A DNA stretch of 64,000 bases from Bacteroidales bacterium UBA4179 (lineage in GTDB: Bacteria > Bacteroidota > Bacteroidia > Bacteroidales > Dysgonomonadaceae). This document shows positions 26,043 to 34,806 of this stretch, one piece after another. The translations under genes and the position numbers were made by a program. Each line of letters opens with the position of its first letter. Position 1 is the stretch's first letter. The notes beneath the pieces are model-generated. The model saw only the letters and a program-made list of their open reading frames with translations, was not told where the DNA came from and ran no database searches. The stretch is taken from positions 15,546 through 79,545 of the forward strand of contig DFUT01000043.1 of assembly GCA_002381125.1 (NCBI GenBank), in the 5' to 3' direction.

Positions 26043-27380
26043 TTAATTGATCGCCAATCTGTTTAGCCTTCCTCTCCATACATCTGTAAGTTCGGTTTGT
26101 CTTTCGGATGTTCCTCCAAATATTCGGATATAATTTTTTTCATCTGCGATTATCGATGCATTGGTTCGATAATTGAAAGTAGACGGTAATGCTTGAAGCG
26201 AATCTGCCAAATGCCATGCTATTCCATTTCCTTTTTCCGAAATGTACAAAACATTTTTGTTTTCGGTTGAAGTTGTGAGCATATAAATATTTTGATCATA
26301 TGGGAATAAGGTGCTTCCTTGGGTTGGTATAGGTGCCGTGTTGTCGGATGTGAGAATCGCATCGTCTTTTTCTTGAATGATCCAAATTTTGGAATTTAGT
26401 GAATTGTCGGCATTTTTTCCACCCACAAGAAGCATATATTTTCTCCAAAAAATTGTTGTGTCTTTTATGTTCGCCGTGGAAAATTGAGTGATGGGGAAAT
26501 CGGTTGGAATAGCGTTCATTACGTGAAACGATGTAAAGTCGGACGTCTTTGCGAATTTCAATGTTTCTTTGTCATAGATTGCTGTCAGAATAGAATCTGT
26601 AGCAACAGACGGCAAGATGCCGTAAATTGATTTAACCTGATAAATTTCAGGGAGTTTCGTCCATAAAACGCCGTCGATTGTCTTATAGACGCTATAGGAA
26701 TTATCGAGCGCGTAAATTGCTGTTGGAGTTGAAACAATACTTGAGAATTGTATAGTAGGTGGTAAACCGCTTACCTCAAGAGGAGTATTTGTTGCACCAT
26801 CTGACGACACAACTCCTTTTATGTTTTGCCCCGATTTATAGTAGGTGTAAAATCGATTGTTAAATGCCACAGTTTTTTGGGCATCTATTGGAAAAGGCAA
26901 ATAATTGTCGGTTAATTGAGTCCATACCAATTGATGGGGATTTTGCTGATGAATGTTGAGTCTGAACTCGTATTTCTTCGTGGTTATTCCGTCCTGAGCA
27001 TAAATTTCGATGTATTTCAATCGACCAATATCGACGGAATCCGTGCTGTTCCAGAAATAAGTACTATCCGGATTGTGGAGATAGAATTTTACTGCTGCTG
27101 CATATCTCAGATCAAGAGAAAGATATGCTTCTTTGGGCTCAAATCCAAAATCCAATGAATCGCGATTATAGATAAGCGATGCACGTTGATCAATAGAAAA
27201 TTTGGCATTAGCTAACGTTCTTGTCGAATCATATGCCGCAGAAAGTGTTATCCCATATATTTGGGCATCCGAAAGGAATTCGATTTCCGTATCGTTTGTG
27301 TTTAAACACGAGGAAAATGCGATTATTCCCAATAATACGGTTAGAACGGTTAAACACCACGTAAAGTATTTTACATTCAT
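26043..27380 (-). CDS. Lipoprotein with propeller-like repeats (DUF6242-like)
   Basis: A 445-residue protein with a lipoprotein signal peptide (VLTVLLGIIAFSSCLN, lipidation Cys25). After a short N-terminal domain (about residues 30-135) come repeated segments with the pattern of beta-propeller blades: FNNRFYTYYKSG, STPTAIYALDNSYSVYKTIDG, YMLLVGGKNADNSLNSKIWII, IRIFGGTSERQTELTDVWRG. It resembles a family labelled DUF6242 in Bacteroidales, recognised from memory with moderate certainty. No function is known. It lies upstream of uppS on the same strand with a 72-base gap. Confidence 0.65.
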   Translation of the reverse strand: MNVKYFTWCLTVLTVLLGIIAFSSCLNTNDTEIEFLSDAQIYGITLSAAYDSTRTLANAKFSIDQRASLIYNRDSLDFGFEPKEAYLSLDLRYAAAVKFYLHNPDSTYFWNSTDSVDIGRLKYIEIYAQDGITTKKYEFRLNIHQQNPHQLVWTQLTDNYLPFPIDAQKTVAFNNRFYTYYKSGQNIKGVVSSDGATNTPLEVSGLPPTIQFSSIVSTPTAIYALDNSYSVYKTIDGVLWTKLPEIYQVKSIYGILPSVATDSILTAIYDKETLKFAKTSDFTSFHVMNAIPTDFPITQFSTANIKDTTIFWRKYMLLVGGKNADNSLNSKIWIIQEKDDAILTSDNTAPIPTQGSTLFPYDQNIYMLTTSTENKNVLYISEKGNGIAWHLADSLQALPSTFNYRTNASIIADEKNYIRIFGGTSERQTELTDVWRGRLNRLAIN

Positions 27381-27475
27381 TTGTTTCTGAAAATATTGTA
27401 TACTATTTTATAGTTATGCAAAAGTAAAAAGTTTTTCTGCTTTTTCCATATCGAAATTGTTATTTAAAGAAAATT

Positions 27476-28531
27476 TCAAGATATTTTGTTCTTTAAATGA
27501 ATTTGAATCGAATTGAGATATTGTTTTATTTTGATTCTATCTCCCTGAATATGAGGAGCCTTTGTTCCTTTGTTTAATATTTTGGTTGATATTTCGATAT
27601 AGGCTTCATCCCACAAATTCTTGGCAATGAACGAAGCCAATAATTGTGCTCCTCCTTCTACAAGTACCGACCGAATATTTTCCGTATATAAATGTTTTAT
27701 TATTTGTGTGTTAGTATCTGAGGAAAAGTCAATCACGATAGGTTTTACATTTTCTTTTTTTATGTGATAATCGGGATTTTCGGTAAAAACGATGGTTTTT
27801 GCATCGTTGTTAAAGATTTGGGAATGAGAGGGAATCATGTTTCTTTTGTCTATTGTTATTCGAACAGGGTTTTTGCCAAACCATTTCCGAGCTGTTAATT
27901 TGGGATTATCCATAAGTACCGTATTGGTACCTACCATAATCCCCTGTACATGCGTTCTGAGTTTATGAATAATAATCTCTGTGATTTCGTTTGATATTTT
28001 TGCAGGAGCATTTTTAGTGAATAAAGAACGTTCATGGTCGATAAATCCATCGTTACTTTGTGCCCATTTCAAGATGATATATGGTCTTTCGTAAAGATGA
28101 TTGACAAAAAAAACACGATTCAATTCTTTTGCTTCGTTATTTAGTATTCCTTCTGTTACTTTAATCCCTGCATCCCGCATCATTTGAACACCTTTCCCCG
28201 ATACTTTTGGATTGGGATCCCTTGTGGCAACCACCACACGGGGTATTTTTTTTGAAATGACAAGTTCGGTACACGGGGGGGTTTTACCATAGTGGGTGCA
28301 TGGTTCGAGAGAAACATAAAGAGTGGATTCTTGCAATAGCAATGAGTTTTTGACAGAATTTATCGCGTTTGCTTCCGCATGGGGTTCTCCGAATTTTTTA
28401 TGATACCCTTCTCCTACGATTTGCCCGTCATGGACAATAACGGCTCCCACCATTGGATTGGAATTTACGTAACCTTTACCTTTGTCCGCAAGTTGTAAGC
28501 AGCGATACATATATTTTTCGTCTGTTGTCAT
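27476..28531 (-). CDS. ribD: Bifunctional riboflavin deaminase-reductase RibD
   Basis: Catalyses the second and third steps of riboflavin synthesis: deamination of the GTP-derived pyrimidine, then reduction of the ribose side chain. The 351-residue protein has an N-terminal zinc deaminase domain with His51-Ala-Glu53 and Cys78/Cys87 (LEPCTHYGKTPPC). A C-terminal RibD reductase domain follows from about residue 148 (YIILKWAQSNDGFI). The start lies only 20 bases from the divergent prmC start. No FMN riboswitch fits in that gap. Confidence 0.94.
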   Translation of the reverse strand: MTTDEKYMYRCLQLADKGKGYVNSNPMVGAVIVHDGQIVGEGYHKKFGEPHAEANAINSVKNSLLLQESTLYVSLEPCTHYGKTPPCTELVISKKIPRVVVATRDPNPKVSGKGVQMMRDAGIKVTEGILNNEAKELNRVFFVNHLYERPYIILKWAQSNDGFIDHERSLFTKNAPAKISNEITEIIIHKLRTHVQGIMVGTNTVLMDNPKLTARKWFGKNPVRITIDKRNMIPSHSQIFNNDAKTIVFTENPDYHIKKENVKPIVIDFSSDTNTQIIKHLYTENIRSVLVEGGAQLLASFIAKNLWDEAYIEISTKILNKGTKAPHIQGDRIKIKQYLNSIQIHLKNKIS

Positions 28532-28537
28532 TTTTTT

Positions 28538-28545
28538 TATCTTTG
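28538..28545 (+). promoter_or_regulatory. -7 promoter box almost touching the prmC start
   Basis: TATCTTTG matches TAnnTTTG and ends six bases before the prmC ATG at 28552. With the usual few-base distance to the start point, the transcript would begin at or next to the ATG, that is, be leaderless. The -33 region would lie inside ribD. No clean -33 box was seen. Confidence 0.5.
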
Positions 28546-28551
28546 CGGCAT

Positions 28552-29391
28552 ATGATAAACGATCCGATTGTCTACTTGCGAAACGAATTATTCGGTTTCT
28601 ATGCTTCAGAAGAGATAAAAAGACTTACCCATCTCATTCTGAATGAAGTATGTGGTTTATCGTTGCCTGATATTGCAACATGCAAATTTAGCGATTTATC
28701 GGATGCTCAACGCAAGAAAATTCAAGATATTGCTTTCAGGTTAAAAAAATATGAGCCTTTGCAATATATTTTTGGCAAAACGGAGTTTTTTGGAATGGAA
28801 TTCGAAATCAACCCTTCTGTGTTGATTCCACGTCCGGAGACTGAAGAACTGGTGGAATGGATACTTTTGGAAAACGATTCGATAAATCCTCGAATACTGG
28901 ATATTGGTACAGGTAGTGGGTGTATCGCAATTGTATTGTCTAAGAAAATTCTTGGTGCTGAAGTTCATGCGTGGGATGTTTCATCGGAAGCTTTGAGTGT
29001 GGCCAAATTGAATGCTGAAAAAAATGCGGTTGAAATTTTTTTTCGGCAAGTGGATATTATGCAAATTTTTCCTGCTGATATAGTGTTTGACATTATTGTA
29101 AGCAATCCCCCGTATGTAGCGGAAAATGAAAAGCAAGAGATGGGGAAGAATGTTCTTGATTTTGAACCACCTGAGGCATTATTTGTTTCGGATGATTTTC
29201 CATTGGTTTTTTATGATCGTATATCTGATATTGCTTTACAGAAATTGAAAAAGAAGGGGAAATTATATTTCGAGATCAATCGCCTTTATGGTAGGGAAAT
29301 TGTTGAAATGCTTAAAAATAAAGGGTTTTCCCAAGTGGAATTAAAAAAAGACATTTCGGGGAATGATCGGATGATTAGGGCAAGGAAATAA
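28552..29391 (+). CDS. prmC: Release factor glutamine N5-methyltransferase PrmC
   Basis: Methylates the GGQ glutamine of release factors RF1 and RF2. The product is 279 residues starting MINDPIVYLRNELFGFYASE. An upstream extension of the frame overlaps ribD and is not family-like. It contains RPETEE at residues 94-99, the SAM-binding DIGTGSGCIAIVLS at about 117-130, and the catalytic NPPY at 185-188. It is the first of four closely packed genes (prmC, recX, comF-like, then pyrE). Confidence 0.93.
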   Translation: MINDPIVYLRNELFGFYASEEIKRLTHLILNEVCGLSLPDIATCKFSDLSDAQRKKIQDIAFRLKKYEPLQYIFGKTEFFGMEFEINPSVLIPRPETEELVEWILLENDSINPRILDIGTGSGCIAIVLSKKILGAEVHAWDVSSEALSVAKLNAEKNAVEIFFRQVDIMQIFPADIVFDIIVSNPPYVAENEKQEMGKNVLDFEPPEALFVSDDFPLVFYDRISDIALQKLKKKGKLYFEINRLYGREIVEMLKNKGFSQVELKKDISGNDRMIRARK

Positions 29392-29407
29392 AGGAAATAA
29401 AGGAAAT
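29382..29407. repeat. Three tandem 9-bp units across the prmC stop and recX ribosome site
   Basis: The unit aaggaaata occurs at 29382-29390 and 29391-29399, then as aaggaaat at 29400-29407. The prmC stop TAA (29389-29391) spans the first junction. The third unit supplies AGGA just before the recX ATG at 29406. Copy-number change would alter the spacing between the two genes. Confidence 0.65.
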
Positions 29408-29891
29408 GAACAAAGATGCACCTCGACAGATATCGGAAGAAAAAGCTTTTGTCCTTATGGCAACTTTGTGTGCTAAGCGTGAGTATTGTACATTGGACAT
29501 CCGAAAAAAACTAAGCCGTTACCTTTTGGATGATAATGTTATCGATAAAATTATCGATCGGTTAAAAGCTGAAAAGTATATCAATGAGGCACGTTATTGC
29601 CACAGTTTTATCAATGATAAATTGCGATTCGATAAATGGGGACGTAAGAAAATAGAATTTACTTTGAGACAAAAGCAAATCCCTTTAGAGCTTATTTCTA
29701 ATGCTTTTTTGGAATTTCCCGATGATATGTTCAATGAATCGCTTGAAACGTTGTTCAGAAACAAACTCAAAACTATAAAATCAAATTCCGACAAAGAGAA
29801 GCGTTTCAAATTGATTCGATTTGCAATTGGGCGAGGGTTTCTTATGGATGAAACGCTAACATGTGTAGAAAGAATTTTATCGGGCAAATGA
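29406..29891 (+). CDS. recX: Regulatory protein RecX
   Basis: Modulator of RecA filaments. The 161-residue helical protein consists of RecX three-helix repeats: LMATLCAKREYCTLDIRKKL, IIDRLKAEKYINEARYCHSF and KWGRKKIEFTLRQKQIPLEL. It has the usual length for the family in Bacteroidota. It is separated from prmC by the tandem repeat and overlaps the next start by four bases (ATGA). Confidence 0.85.
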   Translation: MNKDAPRQISEEKAFVLMATLCAKREYCTLDIRKKLSRYLLDDNVIDKIIDRLKAEKYINEARYCHSFINDKLRFDKWGRKKIEFTLRQKQIPLELISNAFLEFPDDMFNESLETLFRNKLKTIKSNSDKEKRFKLIRFAIGRGFLMDETLTCVERILSGK

Positions 29892-30583
29892 AATTCTCTG
29901 AGATTATACACGAATTTTCTCATCTTTTCTTTCCAAATTGCTGTATTATTTGTGGAGCAAAATTACTTTCTTCAGAGGAGAGTGTTTGTCTGAAATGTTT
30001 ATACAAACTACCTAAAACAAATGATTTTAAGGAAGTTGGCAATGGCATCGAAACCTTGTTGGCCGGTCGTTTCCCCTTTGAACGTGCAGCATCGTTTTGT
30101 GAGTTCTCGAAAGGAGGAATGTTTCAATCCATAATACATCACATTAAATATAGTCATAGAGAGAAACTGGGAATTGCTATGGGGCGATTGTTTGGGAAAG
30201 ATCTTTTGGGGAGTGATTTCATTTGCTCGATTGATGTGATTGTTCCTGTTCCTCTTCATTCAAAGAAACAAAGAGAGAGAGGGTACAATCAATCCGAAAG
30301 GATTGCGGAAGGATTTTCCGAAGTTACCGCTATTCCGATATCACGTGACAATTTGGTTCGAATCGTTTACAATCCCACTCAAACCGGACTCGGCAAAACT
30401 CAACGGTGGGAAAACGTAAAAAATATTTTCAAGGTGGTAAATCCATCGGAATTTGCCCACAAGCATATTCTTTTAATCGACGATGTTGTGACAACCGGTT
30501 CTACCCTTGAAGCTTGTGCGATTGCTCTCAGTAAATGTTCCAATATAAAAATAAGTGTTGCAACTTTAGCTAAAGTATTGTGA
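29888..30583 (+). CDS. ComF-family phosphoribosyltransferase
   Basis: A 231-residue protein starting MKFSEIIHEFSHLFFPNCCI. An N-terminal zinc-ribbon-like cluster has Cys18, Cys19, Cys22, Cys34 and Cys37. The C-terminal phosphoribosyltransferase domain carries VPVPLHSKKQRERGYNQSE and the PRPP-binding HILLIDDVVTTGSTLEAC. ComF proteins take part in DNA uptake in naturally competent bacteria, perhaps as a helicase partner. Here the role is open. The start overlaps the recX stop. Confidence 0.88.
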   Translation: MKFSEIIHEFSHLFFPNCCIICGAKLLSSEESVCLKCLYKLPKTNDFKEVGNGIETLLAGRFPFERAASFCEFSKGGMFQSIIHHIKYSHREKLGIAMGRLFGKDLLGSDFICSIDVIVPVPLHSKKQRERGYNQSERIAEGFSEVTAIPISRDNLVRIVYNPTQTGLGKTQRWENVKNIFKVVNPSEFAHKHILLIDDVVTTGSTLEACAIALSKCSNIKISVATLAKVL

Positions 30584-30605
30584 CTACGAGTTGGATGTGC
30601 AAGGC

Positions 30606-30627
30606 TAAGTTCAACTAAGAAGTGCAA
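30606..30627. repeat. Short dispersed repeat, copy A
   Basis: TAAGTTCAACTAAGAAGTG is found at 30606-30624 and again with one mismatch at 59152-59170, 28.5 kb away, each in an intergenic gap. Here it is followed by CAACTTTTTT. The two copies may be the remains of a mobile-element end; no transposase is nearby. Confidence 0.45.
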
Positions 30628-30704
30628 CTTTTTTATTAAAAAACCTCCACGGTTTCTTTAAAATTACTATTTTCGCATGTTATTCTATATAAAAAGCGAA
30701 TGAT

Positions 30705-31373
30705 ATGAAAACGATAGAACAATTAACTGCCGAAAAACTTCTTAAAATAAAAGCCGTAAAACTTCAACCTTCCAATCCGTTTACTTGGGCATCGGGTTGG
30801 AAATCTCCTATATATTGCGACAATAGAAAATTGATGTCATATCCTGCTGTTCGAAATTTCATTAAAGTTGAATTTGCCCGGATTATCCTCGAAAAGTATC
30901 CACACACCGAGGCCATTGCAGGTGTTGCCACAGGTGCTATTGCACCGGCTGCATTGGTGGCCGATACGTTGGGGTTGCCGTTTGTCTACATTCGGTCTAC
31001 GCCTAAGGATCACGGGTTGGAAAATCTTATTGAAGGTGATCTCAAGCCAAAACAAAAAGTAGTGGTAATTGAGGATCTTGTTTCTACGGGTCAAAGTAGT
31101 TTGAGGGCTGTCGATGCCATTCGTCGTAATGGTTCCGAGGTGTCGGGTTTGCTTGCAATTTTTACTTATAATTTTCCTGTTGCTCATGAGAATATGAATA
31201 AGGCTCATGTTGAACTTACGGCACTTTGTAATTATGATGCTGTTTTGGAAGAGGCATTGCGTATCGATTATATTGACGAATTGGAGTTGAAAATACTCCA
31301 AGATTGGCGACAAGATCCTGAAAACTGGAATAAGAAAATGAATAGAACAAAAAATGACGGAATTTGTAAGTGA
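30705..31373 (+). CDS. pyrE: Orotate phosphoribosyltransferase
   Basis: Pyrimidine biosynthesis: joins orotate and PRPP to orotidine monophosphate. The 222-residue product has the N-terminal substrate motif PFTWASGWKSPIYCDNRKLM and the PRPP loop VVVIEDLVSTGQSS. The catalytic-loop region is YIRSTPKDHGLENLIEGDL. Its end overlaps the next start by 20 bases, so the two are likely co-translated. Confidence 0.94.
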   Translation: MKTIEQLTAEKLLKIKAVKLQPSNPFTWASGWKSPIYCDNRKLMSYPAVRNFIKVEFARIILEKYPHTEAIAGVATGAIAPAALVADTLGLPFVYIRSTPKDHGLENLIEGDLKPKQKVVVIEDLVSTGQSSLRAVDAIRRNGSEVSGLLAIFTYNFPVAHENMNKAHVELTALCNYDAVLEEALRIDYIDELELKILQDWRQDPENWNKKMNRTKNDGICK

Positions 31374-31773
31374 GGTAAAAACCATATTACACAGTAATGC
31401 AGATATATATCGGGTGCTTTCCGATATGGGTAAATTGAACTTGGTCAAGGATCGGATTCCGAGTGATAAAATAGAAGGATTTACATTTAATAGAGACAGC
31501 TGCTTATTTAGGGTAAATCCGATTGGTGAAGTTAAATTCGATGTGGTGGAGCGTCAACCAAACAAATTGGTCAAATTTAAATCGGAAAATTTACCTTTTG
31601 ATGTTTTTTTATGGATTCAGCTGGTGTCTAAAGGAGAGAAAGACACGAAAATGCGATTGACTGTTCGTGCCGACTTAAATTCTTTCCTTAAACCGATGAT
31701 TTCCCGCCCTATGAAAGAGGCTTTGGATAAAATAGCCGATGTGCTAACACAGTTGCCTTACGATAGTATATAA
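31354..31773 (+). CDS. SRPBCC-fold protein (polyketide cyclase-like)
   Basis: A 139-residue protein starting MTEFVSEVKTILHSNADIYR. It has the START/Bet v 1 pattern: a short strand, two helices, then a curved sheet (FRVNPIGEVKFDVVERQPNKL) and a long C-terminal helix (MKEALDKIADVLTQL). Such folds bind hydrophobic ligands. It is linked to pyrE by a 20-base overlap. The ligand and role are unknown. Confidence 0.75.
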   Translation: MTEFVSEVKTILHSNADIYRVLSDMGKLNLVKDRIPSDKIEGFTFNRDSCLFRVNPIGEVKFDVVERQPNKLVKFKSENLPFDVFLWIQLVSKGEKDTKMRLTVRADLNSFLKPMISRPMKEALDKIADVLTQLPYDSI

Positions 31774-31810
31774 TATAAAACTATCTTATCATTTGAGAAG
31801 TGGATTGAAA

Positions 31811-31849
31811 AATTTAAGGAGGCAAAAATTCATTTTGCCTCCTTAAATT
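31811..31849. terminator. Bidirectional terminator between convergent units
   Basis: AATTTAAGGAGGCAAAA (31811-31827) pairs perfectly over 17 bp with 31833-31849 around ATTCA. It serves the pyrE unit on the plus strand and the sugar-acid operon on the minus strand. Confidence 0.9.
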
Positions 31850-31861
31850 CTTGAGAGAAGT

Positions 31862-33286
31862 TTATTCCAATTCTTTGATTTTAATATTTCGGAACCACAC
31901 TTCATCTCCGTGATCCTGAAGGAGGATATGCCCTTCTTTGGCATTCCCGAAATTAGGCCAGTCTTTATATTTGCTATAAGCAACCAATGCATTCCACATT
32001 TGGTTGTTTCTTTCGTATTCCAACAATTTTGTTCCATTTAGCCAATGTTCAACGTGGTTTCCTTTAACCACAATCATAGCAGTGTTGAAAAATCCGTTGA
32101 AAAAGGGTTTGTTTTCAGGAGCAGGAATAAGATCGTATAGTGAGCCCAATGTTCTGTTGCCTTTCACACCCAGTTTGGCATCGGGGTGATTTTTGTCGTC
32201 CAGTATTTGAAACTCGCAACCAATTGCCGATCCTTCACCTTTGTTTAAATCGGGATCCACAAAATATTTGACACCACTATTTGCCCCTTCGGTGATTTTA
32301 AAATCTACTTTTAAGACGAAGTTTTTATATTTTTTTGTTGTGATGATGTCGCCTCCATGTGCAGATTCTTCGCCGGCTCCTTTCAGCACTTTCAAGATAC
32401 CGTCTTCAATAACCCACCCTTTTTGGGGAAATCCCGTTAATCTGGCTCCACGCCAACCTTGCGTTGTTTTTCCGTCCCAAAGAAGTTTCCATCCTTCGTG
32501 TGCCTCTCTTTCGGAAATGGTGTTTGGGATGGCATTGATTTGTGAGATGCTGTTCGGATCTTCCGGAGTTTTGAATTGATCGAGATTTTCGGTCAGGATG
32601 CGGATATTCCGCCATGAAACCGTTTTCCCTTCATCTTTTGGGTTTCCAATTTGATGTACTTGCAAAGCGATGAATCCGGATTTGGTCATATCATCGATAA
32701 GATCCGCACAGGGAATACCATTTACCCACGTCCGTATGGAATTACCGATGGCTTCAATTCGCCCTTTGTTCCATTCGTTTTTCTTGAAGGCTTTTTGTGC
32801 AAGCGGGTTGTACGTTGGCGGATAGAGGCATTCGCCGCTGTCATCCGATTTAACGACTACAGCCTTCATCGTATTGTACGTTAGTGGATAAAGCCATCCT
32901 CGGCGTGCTTCGTCGTAGATGCCTCCGGTCCATGCTCGTTCGGAAGGATCTATTTCGAATTGATAACCGTGAACCCGTCCGTCACGATAGTCTTTTAAAC
33001 TATTGCTTCGGAATTGTACTCCTGAATTTAATCCTTCATCTATTTTAAATTCAAATTCAAGGATAAAATTATCGTACATTTTATCGGTTGCCAAAAAAGT
33101 ATTGGGCGTTCCCATTTTCGAAACTCCTACGATGGCATTATCTTGTATCTTGTATTCGGCCGTTCCGTTTAATTTTGTCCAGCCTTTCAGATTTTTGCCG
33201 TTGAACAGATTCTGCCATTGGGGTTCTTGCGCCGATGTAGCGACAGCAACTAACATAGCAATCAAAATAAATATCTGTTTTTTCAT
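31862..33286 (-). CDS. Exported tandem DUF1080 protein (3-keto-glycoside-acting family)
   Basis: A 474-residue secreted protein with signal peptide ([17 protein letters not shown]) and two DUF1080 domains. The first is at about residues 22-235 ([40 protein letters not shown]). The second is at about 265-474 ([36 protein letters not shown]). The two halves share the same GW, EFKI-EG-NSGV and YEFQI-type landmarks, so they arose by duplication. DUF1080 proteins act on 3-keto sugars made by Gfo/Idh oxidoreductases, and such an enzyme is encoded next upstream. Likely location is the periplasm. It is the last gene of the operon. Confidence 0.85.
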   Translation of the reverse strand: MKKQIFILIAMLVAVATSAQEPQWQNLFNGKNLKGWTKLNGTAEYKIQDNAIVGVSKMGTPNTFLATDKMYDNFILEFEFKIDEGLNSGVQFRSNSLKDYRDGRVHGYQFEIDPSERAWTGGIYDEARRGWLYPLTYNTMKAVVVKSDDSGECLYPPTYNPLAQKAFKKNEWNKGRIEAIGNSIRTWVNGIPCADLIDDMTKSGFIALQVHQIGNPKDEGKTVSWRNIRILTENLDQFKTPEDPNSISQINAIPNTISEREAHEGWKLLWDGKTTQGWRGARLTGFPQKGWVIEDGILKVLKGAGEESAHGGDIITTKKYKNFVLKVDFKITEGANSGVKYFVDPDLNKGEGSAIGCEFQILDDKNHPDAKLGVKGNRTLGSLYDLIPAPENKPFFNGFFNTAMIVVKGNHVEHWLNGTKLLEYERNNQMWNALVAYSKYKDWPNFGNAKEGHILLQDHGDEVWFRNIKIKELE

Positions 33287-33306
33287 TGAACTTTTATTTT
33301 TACTTT

Positions 33307-34728
33307 TTACATTTTATAAAATTCTTCCCAACCCTTGCGTGGGGGAACACCTGTTAAGAAAGCATCGCCAAAGGCATCGTTGGTAATACGTTTTGTTTTT
33401 CTGTCGAAAACGAGTTTCCGATTCAGTCGTTGTGCTGCCACACCCAAACAAAATACCTGACATAAGGGGCCGCCTATTTCAAATGGCGATCGTGTTTTTT
33501 CTTTTCCCTGACAAGCGAGCAAAAAGTTTTGGAAATGATTGGATGGACTTTTGGGTACCGGTGGTAACTTCTTTTCCATTTCTTTTGCTTTTTCTTCAGG
33601 AATGATGGAGAGCGTTGAACCATGCGAACCACCTTTGAATGTAAGTTCTTTGCTATATATGATTTTACCGGGATTTAATTTGATGGGTTCGATTTCAAAA
33701 CCGGCTACTTGCGGAATATTCGGGTCGAGTTCGGATTTGCCGTATCCTTTGGGCAATTCGGGGAGGTTGTTTACCCCGTCATACCAAGTAACCGTCACAG
33801 GAGGCATGTTGCCGCGTTTGGGGAAATTAAACCGGATGGTACTAGCCATTGGGAAGAAGTAATCGTTATGGCCTTCTAGCTTAACGGGAATGATTTCTTC
33901 CGGTAATCCCAAGTCGAGAAATTCATGAACAGTGTCAAGAATATGCGCACCCCAGTCGCCAAGTGCTCCCATGCCGAAATCGTACCAGCACCTCCATTGC
34001 CCGTAATGAAAATCTGTATTGTAATCGTGCCAGAGCAGAGCCGAAAGCCATAAATCCCAGTCTAATGTTTCGGGAATGGGTTCTGCCGGAGGAAATTTCT
34101 TGATGTTCGGGTCCCAGGAATGCCAGCGCCGCGAATTATTCATGTGAGCCGTAACGGCAGTTACATCTTTAATGATCCCTGCTTCTTTCCATGCTTTAAA
34201 CTGAAAATAGTTTGCTTCGGAGTGACCTTGATTACCCATCTGTGTTACAACATTAGGATGTTTTTTTGCCGCTTGTATCATCAGTTCCACTTCGTGGAAA
34301 GTTCTCGCCATGGGTTTTTCCAGATATACATGTTTACCCATGTTGATAGCCAACATGGTGGCAGGAAAATGCGAAAAATCGGGAGTAGCGATGGCGACAG
34401 CGTCGATTTCGTTGCCCATTTTGTCAAACATTTCCCTAAAATCTTTAAATCTTCTTGCCTTAGGGAATTTGGCCAAAGCTTTTTGTGTATGTTCTGCTCC
34501 AAGATCTACATCGCAAAGGGCCACCACATTTGCCAACCCTGTTTTGTCGAAATCGTTGATGATGTCCCATCCTCTGTTGCCAATGCCGATATGGGCTAAG
34601 TTGATTTTCTCGTTTGAACCCATAATGCGGCTGTAGCTTGCTGCATTAGTCTTGTTTGAAATTCCGCTCAATGCTAATCCTGCGGATGCTAATGCAGTGT
34701 TTCGTAAAAATTCTCTTCGTGTTGTCAT
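33307..34728 (-). CDS. Gfo/Idh/MocA oxidoreductase with Tat signal
   Basis: NAD(P)-dependent sugar oxidoreductase of 473 residues. It begins with a twin-arginine leader ([20 protein letters not shown]), indicating export folded with its cofactor. The Rossmann domain has [16 protein letters not shown]. The catalytic EKP motif is in [14 protein letters not shown] near residues 138-151. A large C-terminal sheet domain follows. Exported family members in Bacteroidota oxidise the C3 hydroxyl of glycosides. The DUF1080 gene 20 bases downstream supports that reading. Exact substrate unknown. Confidence 0.88.
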   Translation of the reverse strand: MTTRREFLRNTALASAGLALSGISNKTNAASYSRIMGSNEKINLAHIGIGNRGWDIINDFDKTGLANVVALCDVDLGAEHTQKALAKFPKARRFKDFREMFDKMGNEIDAVAIATPDFSHFPATMLAINMGKHVYLEKPMARTFHEVELMIQAAKKHPNVVTQMGNQGHSEANYFQFKAWKEAGIIKDVTAVTAHMNNSRRWHSWDPNIKKFPPAEPIPETLDWDLWLSALLWHDYNTDFHYGQWRCWYDFGMGALGDWGAHILDTVHEFLDLGLPEEIIPVKLEGHNDYFFPMASTIRFNFPKRGNMPPVTVTWYDGVNNLPELPKGYGKSELDPNIPQVAGFEIEPIKLNPGKIIYSKELTFKGGSHGSTLSIIPEEKAKEMEKKLPPVPKSPSNHFQNFLLACQGKEKTRSPFEIGGPLCQVFCLGVAAQRLNRKLVFDRKTKRITNDAFGDAFLTGVPPRKGWEEFYKM

Positions 34729-34806
34729 CCTTGCTGTTTTAGTTTATGATATAATATTAATGAGGCATTTTCCCTCATCACTTAAAAGTAATTCATCTGT
34801 TGTAAA

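Noticed and set aside
28532..28551. FMN riboswitch before ribD
   Set aside because: Only 20 bases separate ribD from prmC; an RFN element needs well over 100.
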